A stretch of 32,361 nt of DNA from assembly GCA_031386065.1 (NCBI GenBank), contig JANNBZ010000244.1, positions 1 to 32,361 of the forward strand. The letters are read 5' to 3'. A model generated the notes under the pieces. The model did no database searches, had not been told where the DNA came from, and saw only the letters and a program-made list of their open reading frames with translations. The DNA comes from JANYJJ01 sp031386065 (GTDB taxonomy: Bacteria > Pseudomonadota > Gammaproteobacteria > Burkholderiales > Burkholderiaceae_C). Below, one piece after another: positions 1 to 7,622 of this stretch (positions are counted from its first letter, which is position 1; every line of letters starts with the position of its first letter). The position numbers were made by a program, and so were the translations under genes.

Positions 1-288
1 AACAAATCGCGCGCCGTGCAAAGCGTGCTCGACGGCATGGGCCGCGGCAACGCCATGCGCATCGACCTGCGCGAAGCCGAGTCGGTGGCCACCGCGATGG
101 TGGTGGTGCTGACCTACTGGCTGAGCTACGAATACGTGCGCGACCCGCGCCGTGCGCTCGAACCCGAAAACGCCGGCGCTGCGCTGCTGCGCGGCGCCTA
201 TCACGTGCTGAGCCTGCTGATGCCCTACCTGGAGCCGGTACAAAAAGACCACCTGCGCGGCCTGGTCGGGCAGTACACCAAACCTTGA
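1..288 (+). CDS. TetR/AcrR-type regulator, C-terminal part (5' end outside window)
   Basis: The reading frame is open from base 1 and ends at TGA 286-288, so only the last 95 residues are present. The piece is mostly helical, with a hydrophobic stretch (about VATAMVVVLTYWLSYEYV) followed by LLRGAYHVLSLLMPYLEP. This resembles the ligand-binding/dimerisation domain of TetR-family repressors found in Burkholderiales. The DNA-binding HTH would lie upstream and cannot be seen, so the family call rests on similarity of the C-terminal domain only. The next gene starts 28 nt downstream on the same strand and could be co-transcribed. The effector is unknown. Confidence 0.55.
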   Translation, partial: NKSRAVQSVLDGMGRGNAMRIDLREAESVATAMVVVLTYWLSYEYVRDPRRALEPENAGAALLRGAYHVLSLLMPYLEPVQKDHLRGLVGQYTKP

Positions 289-316
289 TCACCACCACCC
301 CGACGGAGACATCACG

Positions 317-1090
317 ATGGCCAAATGGACCGCCTTTCCCTACGACGCCGCTGACTACACCTTCAACACGGCCGCCCTGAAGAAACACTGGGCCCGGCTG
401 CACGCCGGCGACGCAGAACCGCTGCCGAAAGACGAAACCGTGCTGGCCGCGTGGGCGCTGTTCCACGCCGGCGAGTTCCAGAAAGCGGCCGAGGCCGGCG
501 TCAAGGCGGGTGACGGCGGCATCACCGTGGCCAACAAGGCGCAGTCCATCTACGCCAACTACCTTGAGAAGAACGAGAAGACCAAGCTCGCGATGTTCCA
601 GGAGGTCGCTGCCCGCGCCGAAGCGCAGGCCGGCACTGAGCCCGGCAACGCGAACGCCCACTACTTCATGGCCTACGCGCTGGGCCGCTACAGCCAGGGC
701 ATCAGCATCACCAAGGCGCTGGCGCAAGGCCTGGGCAGCAAGGTCAAGGGTGCCCTCGAAACCGCGATCAAGCTGCAACCCAAACACGCCGATGCGCACA
801 TCGCGCTGGGCGCGTTCCACGCCGAGGTGATTGACAAAGTGGGCTCGCTGCTCGGCCGCACCCAAGGCGCCAGCAAGGACGCCGGCATGAACATGTTCAA
901 GACCGCGCTCAAGCTCAACCCGACCTCACCGATCGCGATGGTCGAGTACGCCAACGGCCTGGTGATGCTGGAAGGCGACAAGAAAATGAAGGAAGCCACC
1001 AAGCTCTACGAGGATGCAGCGGCGTGCACCGCGATGGATGCGATGGAGCGGCTGGATGTGGAGATGGCGAAAGCGGAGCTGGAGGACTGA
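317..1090 (+). CDS. Tetratricopeptide-repeat protein, function unknown
   Basis: A 257-residue protein. ATG 317 is preceded by GGAG at 305-308 with an 8-nt spacer. There is no signal peptide or membrane segment, so it is probably cytosolic. TPR-like helix pairs are visible around residues 40-62 (alternating A/W/F then AGEFQKAAEAG), 113-160 (ANAHYFMAYALGRYSQG, then ALETAIKLQPKHADAHIALG) and 190-235 (FKTALKLNPTSPIAMVEYANGL). The signature small residues and the LxP/LNP turn between helices are characteristic of TPRs. Such domains mediate protein-protein contacts; no partner or catalytic motif is evident. It follows the TetR-like gene closely. No specific function is claimed. Confidence 0.8.
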   Translation: MAKWTAFPYDAADYTFNTAALKKHWARLHAGDAEPLPKDETVLAAWALFHAGEFQKAAEAGVKAGDGGITVANKAQSIYANYLEKNEKTKLAMFQEVAARAEAQAGTEPGNANAHYFMAYALGRYSQGISITKALAQGLGSKVKGALETAIKLQPKHADAHIALGAFHAEVIDKVGSLLGRTQGASKDAGMNMFKTALKLNPTSPIAMVEYANGLVMLEGDKKMKEATKLYEDAAACTAMDAMERLDVEMAKAELED

Positions 1091-1091
1091 G

Positions 1092-1260
1092 CCGACGCAG
1101 CGAAGGACCTGCGAAGCTGTCCAGCGCAGTCGGCTCGCGAAGGCCAGTGCAGAACGTTCGATCAAGCGCCAACGTGCAGGCCTGAGCCCCGACGCAGCGA
1201 AGGACCTGCGAAGCTGTCCAGCGCAGTCGGCTCGCGAAGGCCAGTGCAGAACGTTCGATC
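1092..1260. repeat. Two copies of a 72-bp direct repeat, 97-bp period
   Basis: Bases 1092-1163 and 1189-1260 are identical over 72 bp. The spacer after each copy is also similar (it contains AACGTGCAGG in one, GACGTGCGGG in the other), so the structure is two imperfect 97-bp units. It lies directly after the stop codon of the TPR gene and before the 3' end of the wax synthase gene, in a convergent intergenic gap. The overlapping minus-strand reading frames through it are repeats of each other in shifted frames and are not believable genes. It looks like a dispersed intergenic repeat of this lineage. Copy number elsewhere cannot be seen here. Confidence 0.85.
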
Positions 1261-1315
1261 CACGACCGACGTGCGGGCCCGAGCCCGCGCGCAACGACCA
1301 AACCAGCCTTCGCCG

Positions 1316-2779
1316 TCAACCGCCCTCGCCCCAAGGCAACATCAACGTCAGCGTCAGCAGCTTCTCGAACTCAGGCTCGAAGCGGTCGATGATGGCCTGC
1401 GGATCGGGGCACAGCTGCTTGTCGGTGATCAAGCCGAACTGCACACCGCCGCCGTACGACAGGATGCTGACGCCGACGCCGATGTTGCCGGATGCAGGCA
1501 CCCAGAACATGTTCTGGCGCAGCGTGGCGCCGCAGAACTTGAGCGGCACGGCGGGGCCGGGCACGTTGGTCATCACGGCCGTGGCCTTCTTGGCGAACAT
1601 GCCGAGGATGGCGTCTTGCACCGGCTTGATCATCAGCCCCGCCACCGACAGCACGGCGAAGGCCAGCAGCGGCTGGTAGCTCTCTTTCAGCTCGCTCATG
1701 CGGCTGCGCACGGCGTAGGCCCGCTCGACCGGGTTCTCGATGCCGATCGGCAACACCAGCGGCGCCAGGCCGAAGCGGTTGCCGAGCTGCCAGGCCTTTT
1801 CCATCGGGCGCAGGTTCACCGGCACCATCGCGCGAATTTCCTGGCCGGTGGGGTCGTCGCCGTGCGAGCGCAGGTATTCGCCGATGGCGCCGGCCACGCA
1901 CGACAACAGCACGTCGTTGATAGAACAGTTGAGCGCCTTGCCGACGATCTTCACGCGGTCGAGCGGCATCGGCTCGCCCCAGGCCACGATCTTCTGGCCG
2001 ATCGGCTTGCCCTTCAGGCGCGTGGGCGAGTCGTCGGCAAGCAGCGCCATCGCGGCCACGTCGCCCAGCACCTTGGCGCCGGTGCGCGCCATGTCGAGCG
2101 AGCCCAACATGCCTTGCTGCGGGTTCGACAGCATCTCCATCGCCTTGCCCACCCCGCCGCCGTACATGCCGATGGCCTTGGTGGCCAGGTCGGTCAGCGG
2201 CTTGACGACGGCGTCGGACAGCCAGTCGTGCTCCGCCTCGGGCGCCTCGCGCCGCTTGCGCTTGGGTGGGTCCATGCCGCCGTCGGTGATGGACATCATC
2301 ACCGAGATGAGCGCGATGCCGTCGCCGATGCAGTGGTGCACGCGCGCCACCAGCGCGCTGCCGCCTTCGTAGTGCTCGATCAGGTGAAACTGCCACAGCG
2401 GGTGGTCGGGGTCGAGCGGCGTGTTGGCCAGCGCGCCGGCATGTTCCTGCAAGGCGCTGCGTTCGGACTGGCCGCGATGCCTGGCCAGCGTTTCGTGCAG
2501 CACGTGGCGGTGGATGTCGAAGTCGTCGTCGCTCACCCAGCTCGCGCCCATCGCGTCTTGCACCACCTTCTGGCGGAAACGCTCGTACTTCAGCAGCTTG
2601 CTTTCGACGCGCTCGACCAAGGCGGCGTAGCTGATGCCGGGCTGCAGCAGCCAGACGCCGACGATCATCATCAGGTTCACGTCGTTGTCCATGCGCAGCC
2701 AGGCGGTGTCGACCCGCGACATGCGCTCGGGTGGGCGCACGGCGTGGGCCTGCTCGGGCTGCTCTTCGACTTCGGACAT
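1316..2779 (-). CDS. Wax ester synthase/diacylglycerol O-acyltransferase (WS/DGAT)
   Basis: A 487-residue enzyme that transfers an acyl group from acyl-CoA to a fatty alcohol or diacylglycerol, giving storage wax esters or triacylglycerol at the inner membrane. The catalytic HHxxxDG motif is present at residues 148-154 (HHCIGDG). Other family hallmarks are PLW near residue 127, the MVPVNLRP segment, and the ND in SINDVLLSCVAGAIGEYL. Length fits the family (about 450-500). I chose ATG 2779 because AGGAG stands 8 nt upstream; a TTG at 2845 would add 22 residues with no better ribosome site. It is divergent from an acyl-CoA-binding protein 106 bp away, which would handle its acyl-CoA substrate. 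Substrate preference (alcohol versus diacylglycerol) cannot be told from the sequence. Confidence 0.93.
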   Translation of the reverse strand: MSEVEEQPEQAHAVRPPERMSRVDTAWLRMDNDVNLMMIVGVWLLQPGISYAALVERVESKLLKYERFRQKVVQDAMGASWVSDDDFDIHRHVLHETLARHRGQSERSALQEHAGALANTPLDPDHPLWQFHLIEHYEGGSALVARVHHCIGDGIALISVMMSITDGGMDPPKRKRREAPEAEHDWLSDAVVKPLTDLATKAIGMYGGGVGKAMEMLSNPQQGMLGSLDMARTGAKVLGDVAAMALLADDSPTRLKGKPIGQKIVAWGEPMPLDRVKIVGKALNCSINDVLLSCVAGAIGEYLRSHGDDPTGQEIRAMVPVNLRPMEKAWQLGNRFGLAPLVLPIGIENPVERAYAVRSRMSELKESYQPLLAFAVLSVAGLMIKPVQDAILGMFAKKATAVMTNVPGPAVPLKFCGATLRQNMFWVPASGNIGVGVSILSYGGGVQFGLITDKQLCPDPQAIIDRFEPEFEKLLTLTLMLPWGEGG

Positions 2780-2816
2780 CGGTGAATCTCCTTGGGGAGC
2801 CAGGCTCCAAGCGGCG

Positions 2817-2845
2817 ACGATGCTTGTTAGCATCTGCTGCGTCAA
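2817..2845 (-). promoter_or_regulatory. Candidate sigma-70 promoter for the WS/DGAT gene
   Basis: Reading the minus strand, TTGACG (2845-2840, 5 of 6 matches to the -35 consensus) and CATCGT (2822-2817, 3 of 6 to the -10) are separated by 17 bp. The predicted start point would give a leader of about 30 nt before ATG 2779. The weak -10 box makes this tentative. Confidence 0.3.
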
Positions 2846-2885
2846 TGCCGATTTCTACCCAGCAACCCGCCCCAGGAGACACCCC

Positions 2886-3140
2886 ATGGCCGACCTCAAG
2901 TCCCAGTTCGAAAGAGCCGTTGCCGATTCGAAGAGCCTGCCCGAGAAGCCCGACAACGCGACGCTGCTGAAGCTGTACGCGCTGTACAAGCAAGGCAGCG
3001 GTGGCGACGTGGAGGGCAAGCGGCCCGGCTTCACCGACATGGTGGGCCGCGCCAAGTGGGACGCCTGGAACGAGCTGAAGGGCAAGGCCGGCGCCGAGGC
3101 GATGCAGGAGTACGTGGACTTGATCGAATCGCTGAAGTGA
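2886..3140 (+). CDS. Acyl-CoA-binding protein (ACBP family)
   Basis: An 84-residue protein, the usual size of ACBP. These small four-helix cytosolic proteins bind medium- to long-chain acyl-CoA thioesters and carry them to acyltransferases. Family residues are clear: LYALYKQGSGGDV, then RPGFTDMVGRAKWDAWNELKG, containing the Tyr/Lys acyl-CoA contacts and the KWDAW helix. ATG 2886 has AGGAG about 8 nt upstream; longer in-frame starts run through the neighbour's promoter region and are unlikely. It is divergent from the WS/DGAT gene, which suggests joint service in neutral-lipid storage. Bacterial ACBPs are found in only some phyla, so this gene may have an ancient eukaryote-linked origin; that is inference. 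Confidence 0.93.
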   Translation: MADLKSQFERAVADSKSLPEKPDNATLLKLYALYKQGSGGDVEGKRPGFTDMVGRAKWDAWNELKGKAGAEAMQEYVDLIESLK

Positions 3141-3180
3141 AGGGCTTGACCGGCTCATTTGGACGCGACCCGCTCTGACT

Positions 3181-3202
3181 GAACGCTACGGCTTCAGCGT
3201 TC
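3181..3202. terminator. Possible hairpin between convergent genes
   Basis: GAACGCT (3181-3187) and AGCGTTC (3196-3202) form a perfect 7-bp stem with an 8-nt loop. It overlaps the stop codon of the permease/c-di-GMP gene (3194-3196) and lies just past the ACBP gene. No T-run follows on either strand, so it is at best a weak or factor-assisted bidirectional stop. Confidence 0.25.
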
Positions 3203-6200
3203 GGCCAACTGCGGTCTGTCATTCAGCAACGCCGTGATCCGATCTACCGGCTGCGGCCGACCCAGGAAGTACCCCTGCATCACGTCGCAGCCGAACGTGC
3301 TCAGGAGGTCGAGCTGCTCCTGCGTTTCCACGCCTTCTGCGACGGTGGTCATGTTCAACGAGCGGGCCATCGCGATGATCGCTCGCGTGATCGATGCTGC
3401 CCCCTCGTCACTGGTCACATCGCGTGTGAATGACTGGTCGATCTTGAGCACGTCCATCGGGAAGCGCCTGAGGTAGCTCAGGCTGGAGTACCCCGTCCCG
3501 AAGTCGTCCAGCGCCAGGCGCAGGCCCAGGTTCTTGAGCTGACGTACCGACGCCACGGTGGCTTCGGTGTCCTGCATCAGCACCGACTCCGTCAACTCCA
3601 GTTCCAGGAATTGCGCCGGAAATCCGGTGTCGCGCAGCACGCTGCTCACCAGCGCCGGAACGTCCTGCTGCTGGAACTGCGTTGCCGACATGTTGACCGC
3701 CATCGACAACCCGTTCGCGCCTGCTGCATGCCACGCCGCGGCCTGCACGCAGGCTGTTCTGAGCACCCATTCGCCGATCGGAACGATCAGTCCGGTTTCT
3801 TCGGCCAGCGGAATGAAGCGTGCCGGCGACACCATTCCCAACTCGGGGTGATGCCAGCGCAGCAGCGCTTCCACGCCGACGATGGCGCCCCGCGCGCGAT
3901 CGAACTGCGGCTGATAGTGAAGCTCGAGTTGATTGCGCTCGAGTGCAACGCGCAGTGCACTCTCCAAAACCGTGCGCTCGCGCGCCTGAGCGCCCATTTC
4001 GTTCGAGTAGCTCTCGAACCGGTTGCGTCCGTTGGCCTTGGCCCGGTACATGGCTACGTCCGCGTGCTGCAGCAAGAGGTCGCCGCTGTCACCATCGCGT
4101 GGAAAGACGCTGATGCCGATGCTGGCACTCAGATGAAGATCACGGCCGTCTTGCGAGATCGGCACTTTGAATGCTTCGAGCACTTTCGCAGCGACATGAA
4201 CCGCGTCTTCCGGCGCGGCGAGATTGGGCAACAGGATGACGAACTCGTCGCCGCCGAGGCGCGCGACGGTATCGCTGTCGCGCACGACAACCTCCAGCCG
4301 GGCTGCAATCGTGCGAAGCAACACATCGCCGAAGAGGTGTCCGTAGCTGTCGTTGATGAACTTGAAACCGTCCAGGTCCAGGAATAACACGGCCACATGC
4401 CGACCGCTGCGCGGCACCTGCGCCAGTGCCTGCGCGATGCGATCGTTGAGCAAATTGCGATTGGGCAGCCCGGTGAGTGCGTCGTGATTGGCCTGAAACG
4501 CCATCCGCACGGCATGCGACCTGCGTTCGGAGATGTCGCAGGCAACGCCATCAATGCGCACCGGCAATCCGCCTGGGCCCCGGATCACCCTCGCCTTGTC
4601 CTCCAACCATCGTTCGCTACCGTCGGGGCGAACGATCCGATACTCGAGCGTCAGGGCCTTTGCCGCGAGTTGTTCGCAGCGGTAGTCCCGCACCCGCAGC
4701 CGGTCACCCGGGTGGACGATGCTCATCCACAGCGTTTCGTCTTCGAAGAAGTCGCGCACCGGCCGGCCGTACAAGCGCTCGGCCGCCGGATTGAGGTAGA
4801 GCAGCTTGTTGTCCGTCAGTGAAAACGACCACACCACGCTGTCGATCGAATCGAGCACACCCGAGAGTTTTTCCTCGGCGCGGTGCAGCGCGGTCACGCG
4901 CTCCTCTAGATCGGCGTTGGCCGCCGTCAGATCGCCGCGCGCCTGCCGCAGGCCCTCGCGCGCGCCGTCAAGTCCGACGGCGGCCGATCCGATTTCGGCC
5001 TGCAGGATGTTGAAGCTCACGGCCATGTCGCCGACTTCGTCGCGCGTATTGATGCGCACAGGCGTGATGTCAACGCGAGCGTGCGCAGCGTCCAGGTCGC
5101 CGCGCGCAAGTGCATGCATGGCGCGCGAAAAGTCTGCCAACGTTCCCGTGGCAAGGCGCTTGGCGGCGCCGGAAACCTCGGTCACGGAGTGCGCGATCAT
5201 GCCGGGCAGCACCAGCGCAACCGTGATCGACAGCGTCGCTACCGCAACGAAGATGTCGGCCAACGCCGTCATCAGCGGACTCTGCTGATCGGGCAGGTTG
5301 CTGACGGCAAGCAGATAACCGGCGCCATCCAGCACCAGCACCAGGATCATGGCCCCGGTGAGCTTGAGTTGCAGCGAACTGGCCATGCCTGGAAGGCCGG
5401 CACGCTTGCGGTCGTCATAGCGGCGCCATGCGTAAAGGGCCGATCCCGAGTACGCAAATCCCAGGCCGATCAACACGGTCGACAGGCCGAACTGCTCGAA
5501 GCCGAGCAGCGCCGAGAGGCCCCAGACGACGGCAGCGGCCAGTCCCAGCGCGACCGTTCCGCGTGGTGCACGGTACGGTCTTGACATGTCGGGCGCGTCG
5601 CGTCGCAGCAGCCAGACGGCGACGCTGGGCAACGCGATGCTGATCAGGTAGGTGAAGTTGGCCGCCGCAATCAGCCAGATCGGGTCGCCGATCAGCAGGA
5701 AGAGGATCGCCATCGCGGCAGTCAGCACGGTGGCCACCCACGGCGCGTCGGTGCGCGAACGACGGGCCAGGCTGCGGGGCAACAGCCCGTCTTCGGAAAG
5801 CTGAGCCAGGGCGCGCGCCGCGCCGGCCAGCGGCTGCAGCGTGCCCGAGAACATGCTGAACACCATGAACCAGACGGCAGCGGCCTTGGCCCCATTGCCG
5901 AACCATGGGGCAAAAGTGGGCCCGAGCACCAGGGCCAAGTCTTGGCCCAGCGGCACCGGCCCCAACGTGCCCAGCCACACCAGCGGCAGCACGACGAAGT
6001 ACACACCGGCCAGCAAGCCACTGGCCAACATGGCGCGCGGCACGGCCTTGTTCGGGTTGACGGTCTCACCCACATGGCAGGCGGCAGCTTCGAAAGCCGG
6101 CGCGGCGAAACCGATCAGGTACAAGCCTGCCATCAGCGCGGTCAGCTGCCCGAACCAGCCGGCGAACGGCGTGGTCAGCTCGAAGGTCGTGGCCATGCGC

Positions 6201-6772
6201 CAGTCGACGTCGCCCGCGAAAACAGGTGCCAGCCCGGAGGCGAAAGCCAGCAACGCCGACGCACTGGCCACCGGTACCGCCAGCCGCGTCACCCACTTGA
6301 TGCCCAGAAGATTCAGCAGCATGAAGAACAGCACAAGGCCGATGGCCAGCACCGTCACCGGCACAGCGGGCAGATACCACTGGTGGATCGCTGTTGCCGA
6401 AAGAATGGCCGTGATGCCGCAGGTCGGCACCCAACCCCACCAGTAGCACACGCCTGTCAGGTTGGCCAACACCGGACTGTAGGGACGAAACGCCTCGGTG
6501 CAGGTGGCCGCAATGCCGCCGACCCGGTGCGGGAACATCAGCACCAGCTCGATCCACCCCGGTGCCGCCGCCCATGCCAGCAGCAGGCCGACCATCAAGA
6601 GCGGCACGGCCGCACTGCCCTGGCCAAGGATGTCACCTTGCCCAACGAACAAGGCCGCCAAGATGAACAGGCTCTGGTTGCTGCCGCCCATGGCCAGCGC
6701 AGTGGTGCCGACCCAACCCAGCGTTCGCGGATGCACGGTGGGTGGGCATTCAATGGGGACAGCTGACGGCAT
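3194..6772 (-). CDS. APC-type permease fused to HAMP-PAS-GGDEF-EAL (c-di-GMP turnover receptor)
   Basis: A 1192-residue multidomain membrane protein. Residues about 15-450 form an APC-superfamily permease of roughly 12 membrane helices, with APC-like FEAAACHVGETVNPNKAVPR near 227-246 and RPYRAPRG near 398. The usual TM1 GxGIF motif is altered. Two more helices (467-530) lead to a HAMP-like stretch (541-595), a coiled coil (600-640), a PAS domain (635-750), GGDEF (751-920) and EAL (930-1180). The cyclase has intact GGDEF (840-844) and an RxxD inhibitory site (RDSD 831-834). The phosphodiesterase has EAL (968-970), N1027, ELTES, DDFGTG (1089-1094), K1110, EGVE (1146-1149) and QGY. Both activities could therefore be real. 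ATG 6772 fits the start of the permease domain; the frame stays open upstream but that part is low-complexity and not conserved-looking. Substrate unknown. Confidence 0.9.
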   Translation of the reverse strand: MPSAVPIECPPTVHPRTLGWVGTTALAMGGSNQSLFILAALFVGQGDILGQGSAAVPLLMVGLLLAWAAAPGWIELVLMFPHRVGGIAATCTEAFRPYSPVLANLTGVCYWWGWVPTCGITAILSATAIHQWYLPAVPVTVLAIGLVLFFMLLNLLGIKWVTRLAVPVASASALLAFASGLAPVFAGDVDWRMATTFELTTPFAGWFGQLTALMAGLYLIGFAAPAFEAAACHVGETVNPNKAVPRAMLASGLLAGVYFVVLPLVWLGTLGPVPLGQDLALVLGPTFAPWFGNGAKAAAVWFMVFSMFSGTLQPLAGAARALAQLSEDGLLPRSLARRSRTDAPWVATVLTAAMAILFLLIGDPIWLIAAANFTYLISIALPSVAVWLLRRDAPDMSRPYRAPRGTVALGLAAAVVWGLSALLGFEQFGLSTVLIGLGFAYSGSALYAWRRYDDRKRAGLPGMASSLQLKLTGAMILVLVLDGAGYLLAVSNLPDQQSPLMTALADIFVAVATLSITVALVLPGMIAHSVTEVSGAAKRLATGTLADFSRAMHALARGDLDAAHARVDITPVRINTRDEVGDMAVSFNILQAEIGSAAVGLDGAREGLRQARGDLTAANADLEERVTALHRAEEKLSGVLDSIDSVVWSFSLTDNKLLYLNPAAERLYGRPVRDFFEDETLWMSIVHPGDRLRVRDYRCEQLAAKALTLEYRIVRPDGSERWLEDKARVIRGPGGLPVRIDGVACDISERRSHAVRMAFQANHDALTGLPNRNLLNDRIAQALAQVPRSGRHVAVLFLDLDGFKFINDSYGHLFGDVLLRTIAARLEVVVRDSDTVARLGGDEFVILLPNLAAPEDAVHVAAKVLEAFKVPISQDGRDLHLSASIGISVFPRDGDSGDLLLQHADVAMYRAKANGRNRFESYSNEMGAQARERTVLESALRVALERNQLELHYQPQFDRARGAIVGVEALLRWHHPELGMVSPARFIPLAEETGLIVPIGEWVLRTACVQAAAWHAAGANGLSMAVNMSATQFQQQDVPALVSSVLRDTGFPAQFLELELTESVLMQDTEATVASVRQLKNLGLRLALDDFGTGYSSLSYLRRFPMDVLKIDQSFTRDVTSDEGAASITRAIIAMARSLNMTTVAEGVETQEQLDLLSTFGCDVMQGYFLGRPQPVDRITALLNDRPQLAER

Positions 6773-7266
6773 GACGATGGCCTCGATGGTTGGCGCGGTG
6801 TGCGAATGTCTCGACAGCGCATTCGCTGACCTCGACTCGAACGGGCCCGCGCGCAGAACTGAGGCGAATCTGGAACTCAGTCGCGGTGTCGGAGACAGCG
6901 TCGACTGTTCGGAGATTGTTCGGAATCTTGGTGGAAAACTTGAGCGCCGATGCCTCGATCTGAGGCCGAATGCCAGCCCAGATCCCGGGGTGTGAGTGGG
7001 ACCCACGGCGACAGGAACAGTCGATAAGGTGGGGCCTGGGGGCCTGGCGTCCCGCCAAGGCCGGCCCGGTGTCGAGATGACCTCGGCTAACTTCCGCGTG
7101 GTGACGCCCGTCGAGATGACCGGGGCGTGAAGGTCACCGCCCCGTGCGGATCGATATCGTCGACGCGACGTGTCTGAGATGATTCCGTCACGGTCCGAGC
7201 GCGCCCGGTCCCTACTGCAGTCTCGCAAGCGTCATCGCTGCCCGTTGCAGCTTGTGGCCTCATGAA
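6773..7266. other. 494-bp gap upstream of the permease/c-di-GMP gene
   Basis: No convincing gene. A minus-strand frame runs open through most of it, continuous with the permease gene, but the encoded residues are Arg/Ser/Pro-rich with no domain. The gap presumably holds the promoter of the permease fusion. Two identical 8-bp boxes TGTTCGGA lie at 6906-6913 and 6917-6924, 11 bp apart. A 12-bp direct repeat GTCGAGATGACC occurs at 7071-7082 and 7110-7121. I could not identify a clear -10/-35 pair. Confidence 0.5.
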
Positions 7267-7596
7267 CTACTTCTTCGCGGCCTTCTTTTTCGCCGCCGGC
7301 TTGCTGCCCGCTGCCAGCAGCGCGTCGAGGTTTTTTTCGATCTCGGACTCGATGCTCTTGCTGAAGGCGCCCAGCAGGAAACCCAGCTTCGCGCTCAAGT
7401 CGAAATGATCGGGCGCCACGATCAGCGCGCCGTTCACACCAGCGCGTGTGAACTCCACCGTGTCCGAGGTCTCGCCTTCGATCACGGTGCATTCCATGTC
7501 GAACTTTTTCTCGACCTCCTCGGCCCATTTCCAGGCGATCTTGCGGGCCTGCGGCAGGCCGAGTTGGTGGGCGCGGTAAATGTGGATGTCTGCCAT
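7267..7596 (-). CDS. Polyhydroxyalkanoic acid system family protein
   Basis: A 109-residue protein resembling the small PHA-system proteins (PHA_gran_rgn family) often encoded with polyhydroxyalkanoate granule genes. The body (residues 1-95) reads as an alpha/beta fold starting MADIHIYRAHQLGLPQARK, with a long helix around 75-93. The last 15 residues are a Lys/Ala tail (KPAAKKKAAKK), like the basic tails of PHA-granule and nucleoid-associated proteins, and could bind DNA or acidic surfaces. ATG 7596 has AAGGA 5 nt upstream. It lies 26 nt after the aminopeptidase gene in the same direction, so it is likely the last gene of that operon. No PHA synthase is in view. The family's molecular role is not well defined. 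Confidence 0.8.
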   Translation of the reverse strand: MADIHIYRAHQLGLPQARKIAWKWAEEVEKKFDMECTVIEGETSDTVEFTRAGVNGALIVAPDHFDLSAKLGFLLGAFSKSIESEIEKNLDALLAAGSKPAAKKKAAKK

Positions 7597-7622
7597 GGCG
7601 TTCCTTGATTGACCCGTTCCGT

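Noticed and set aside
915..1334. Minus-strand frames through the 72-bp repeats
   Set aside because: They repeat the same peptide in different frames because of the DNA repeat and overlap the TPR gene; the signal is DNA-level, not coding.
1244..2785. Long plus-strand open frame (about 513 codons) opposite the wax synthase gene
   Set aside because: Its product is His/Gln/Arg/Val-rich with no domain; it is the antisense shadow of a GC-rich real gene with an HHxxxDG enzyme on the other strand.
1371..3158. Minus-strand frame of about 595 codons covering the wax synthase and ACBP genes
   Set aside because: Arg/Ala-rich out-of-frame reading of two convincing genes; no recognisable domain.
6773..7228. 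N-terminal extension of the permease/c-di-GMP protein by 152 residues
   Set aside because: The added residues are Arg/Ser/Pro-rich without a domain, and the permease's first helix begins shortly after ATG 6772.
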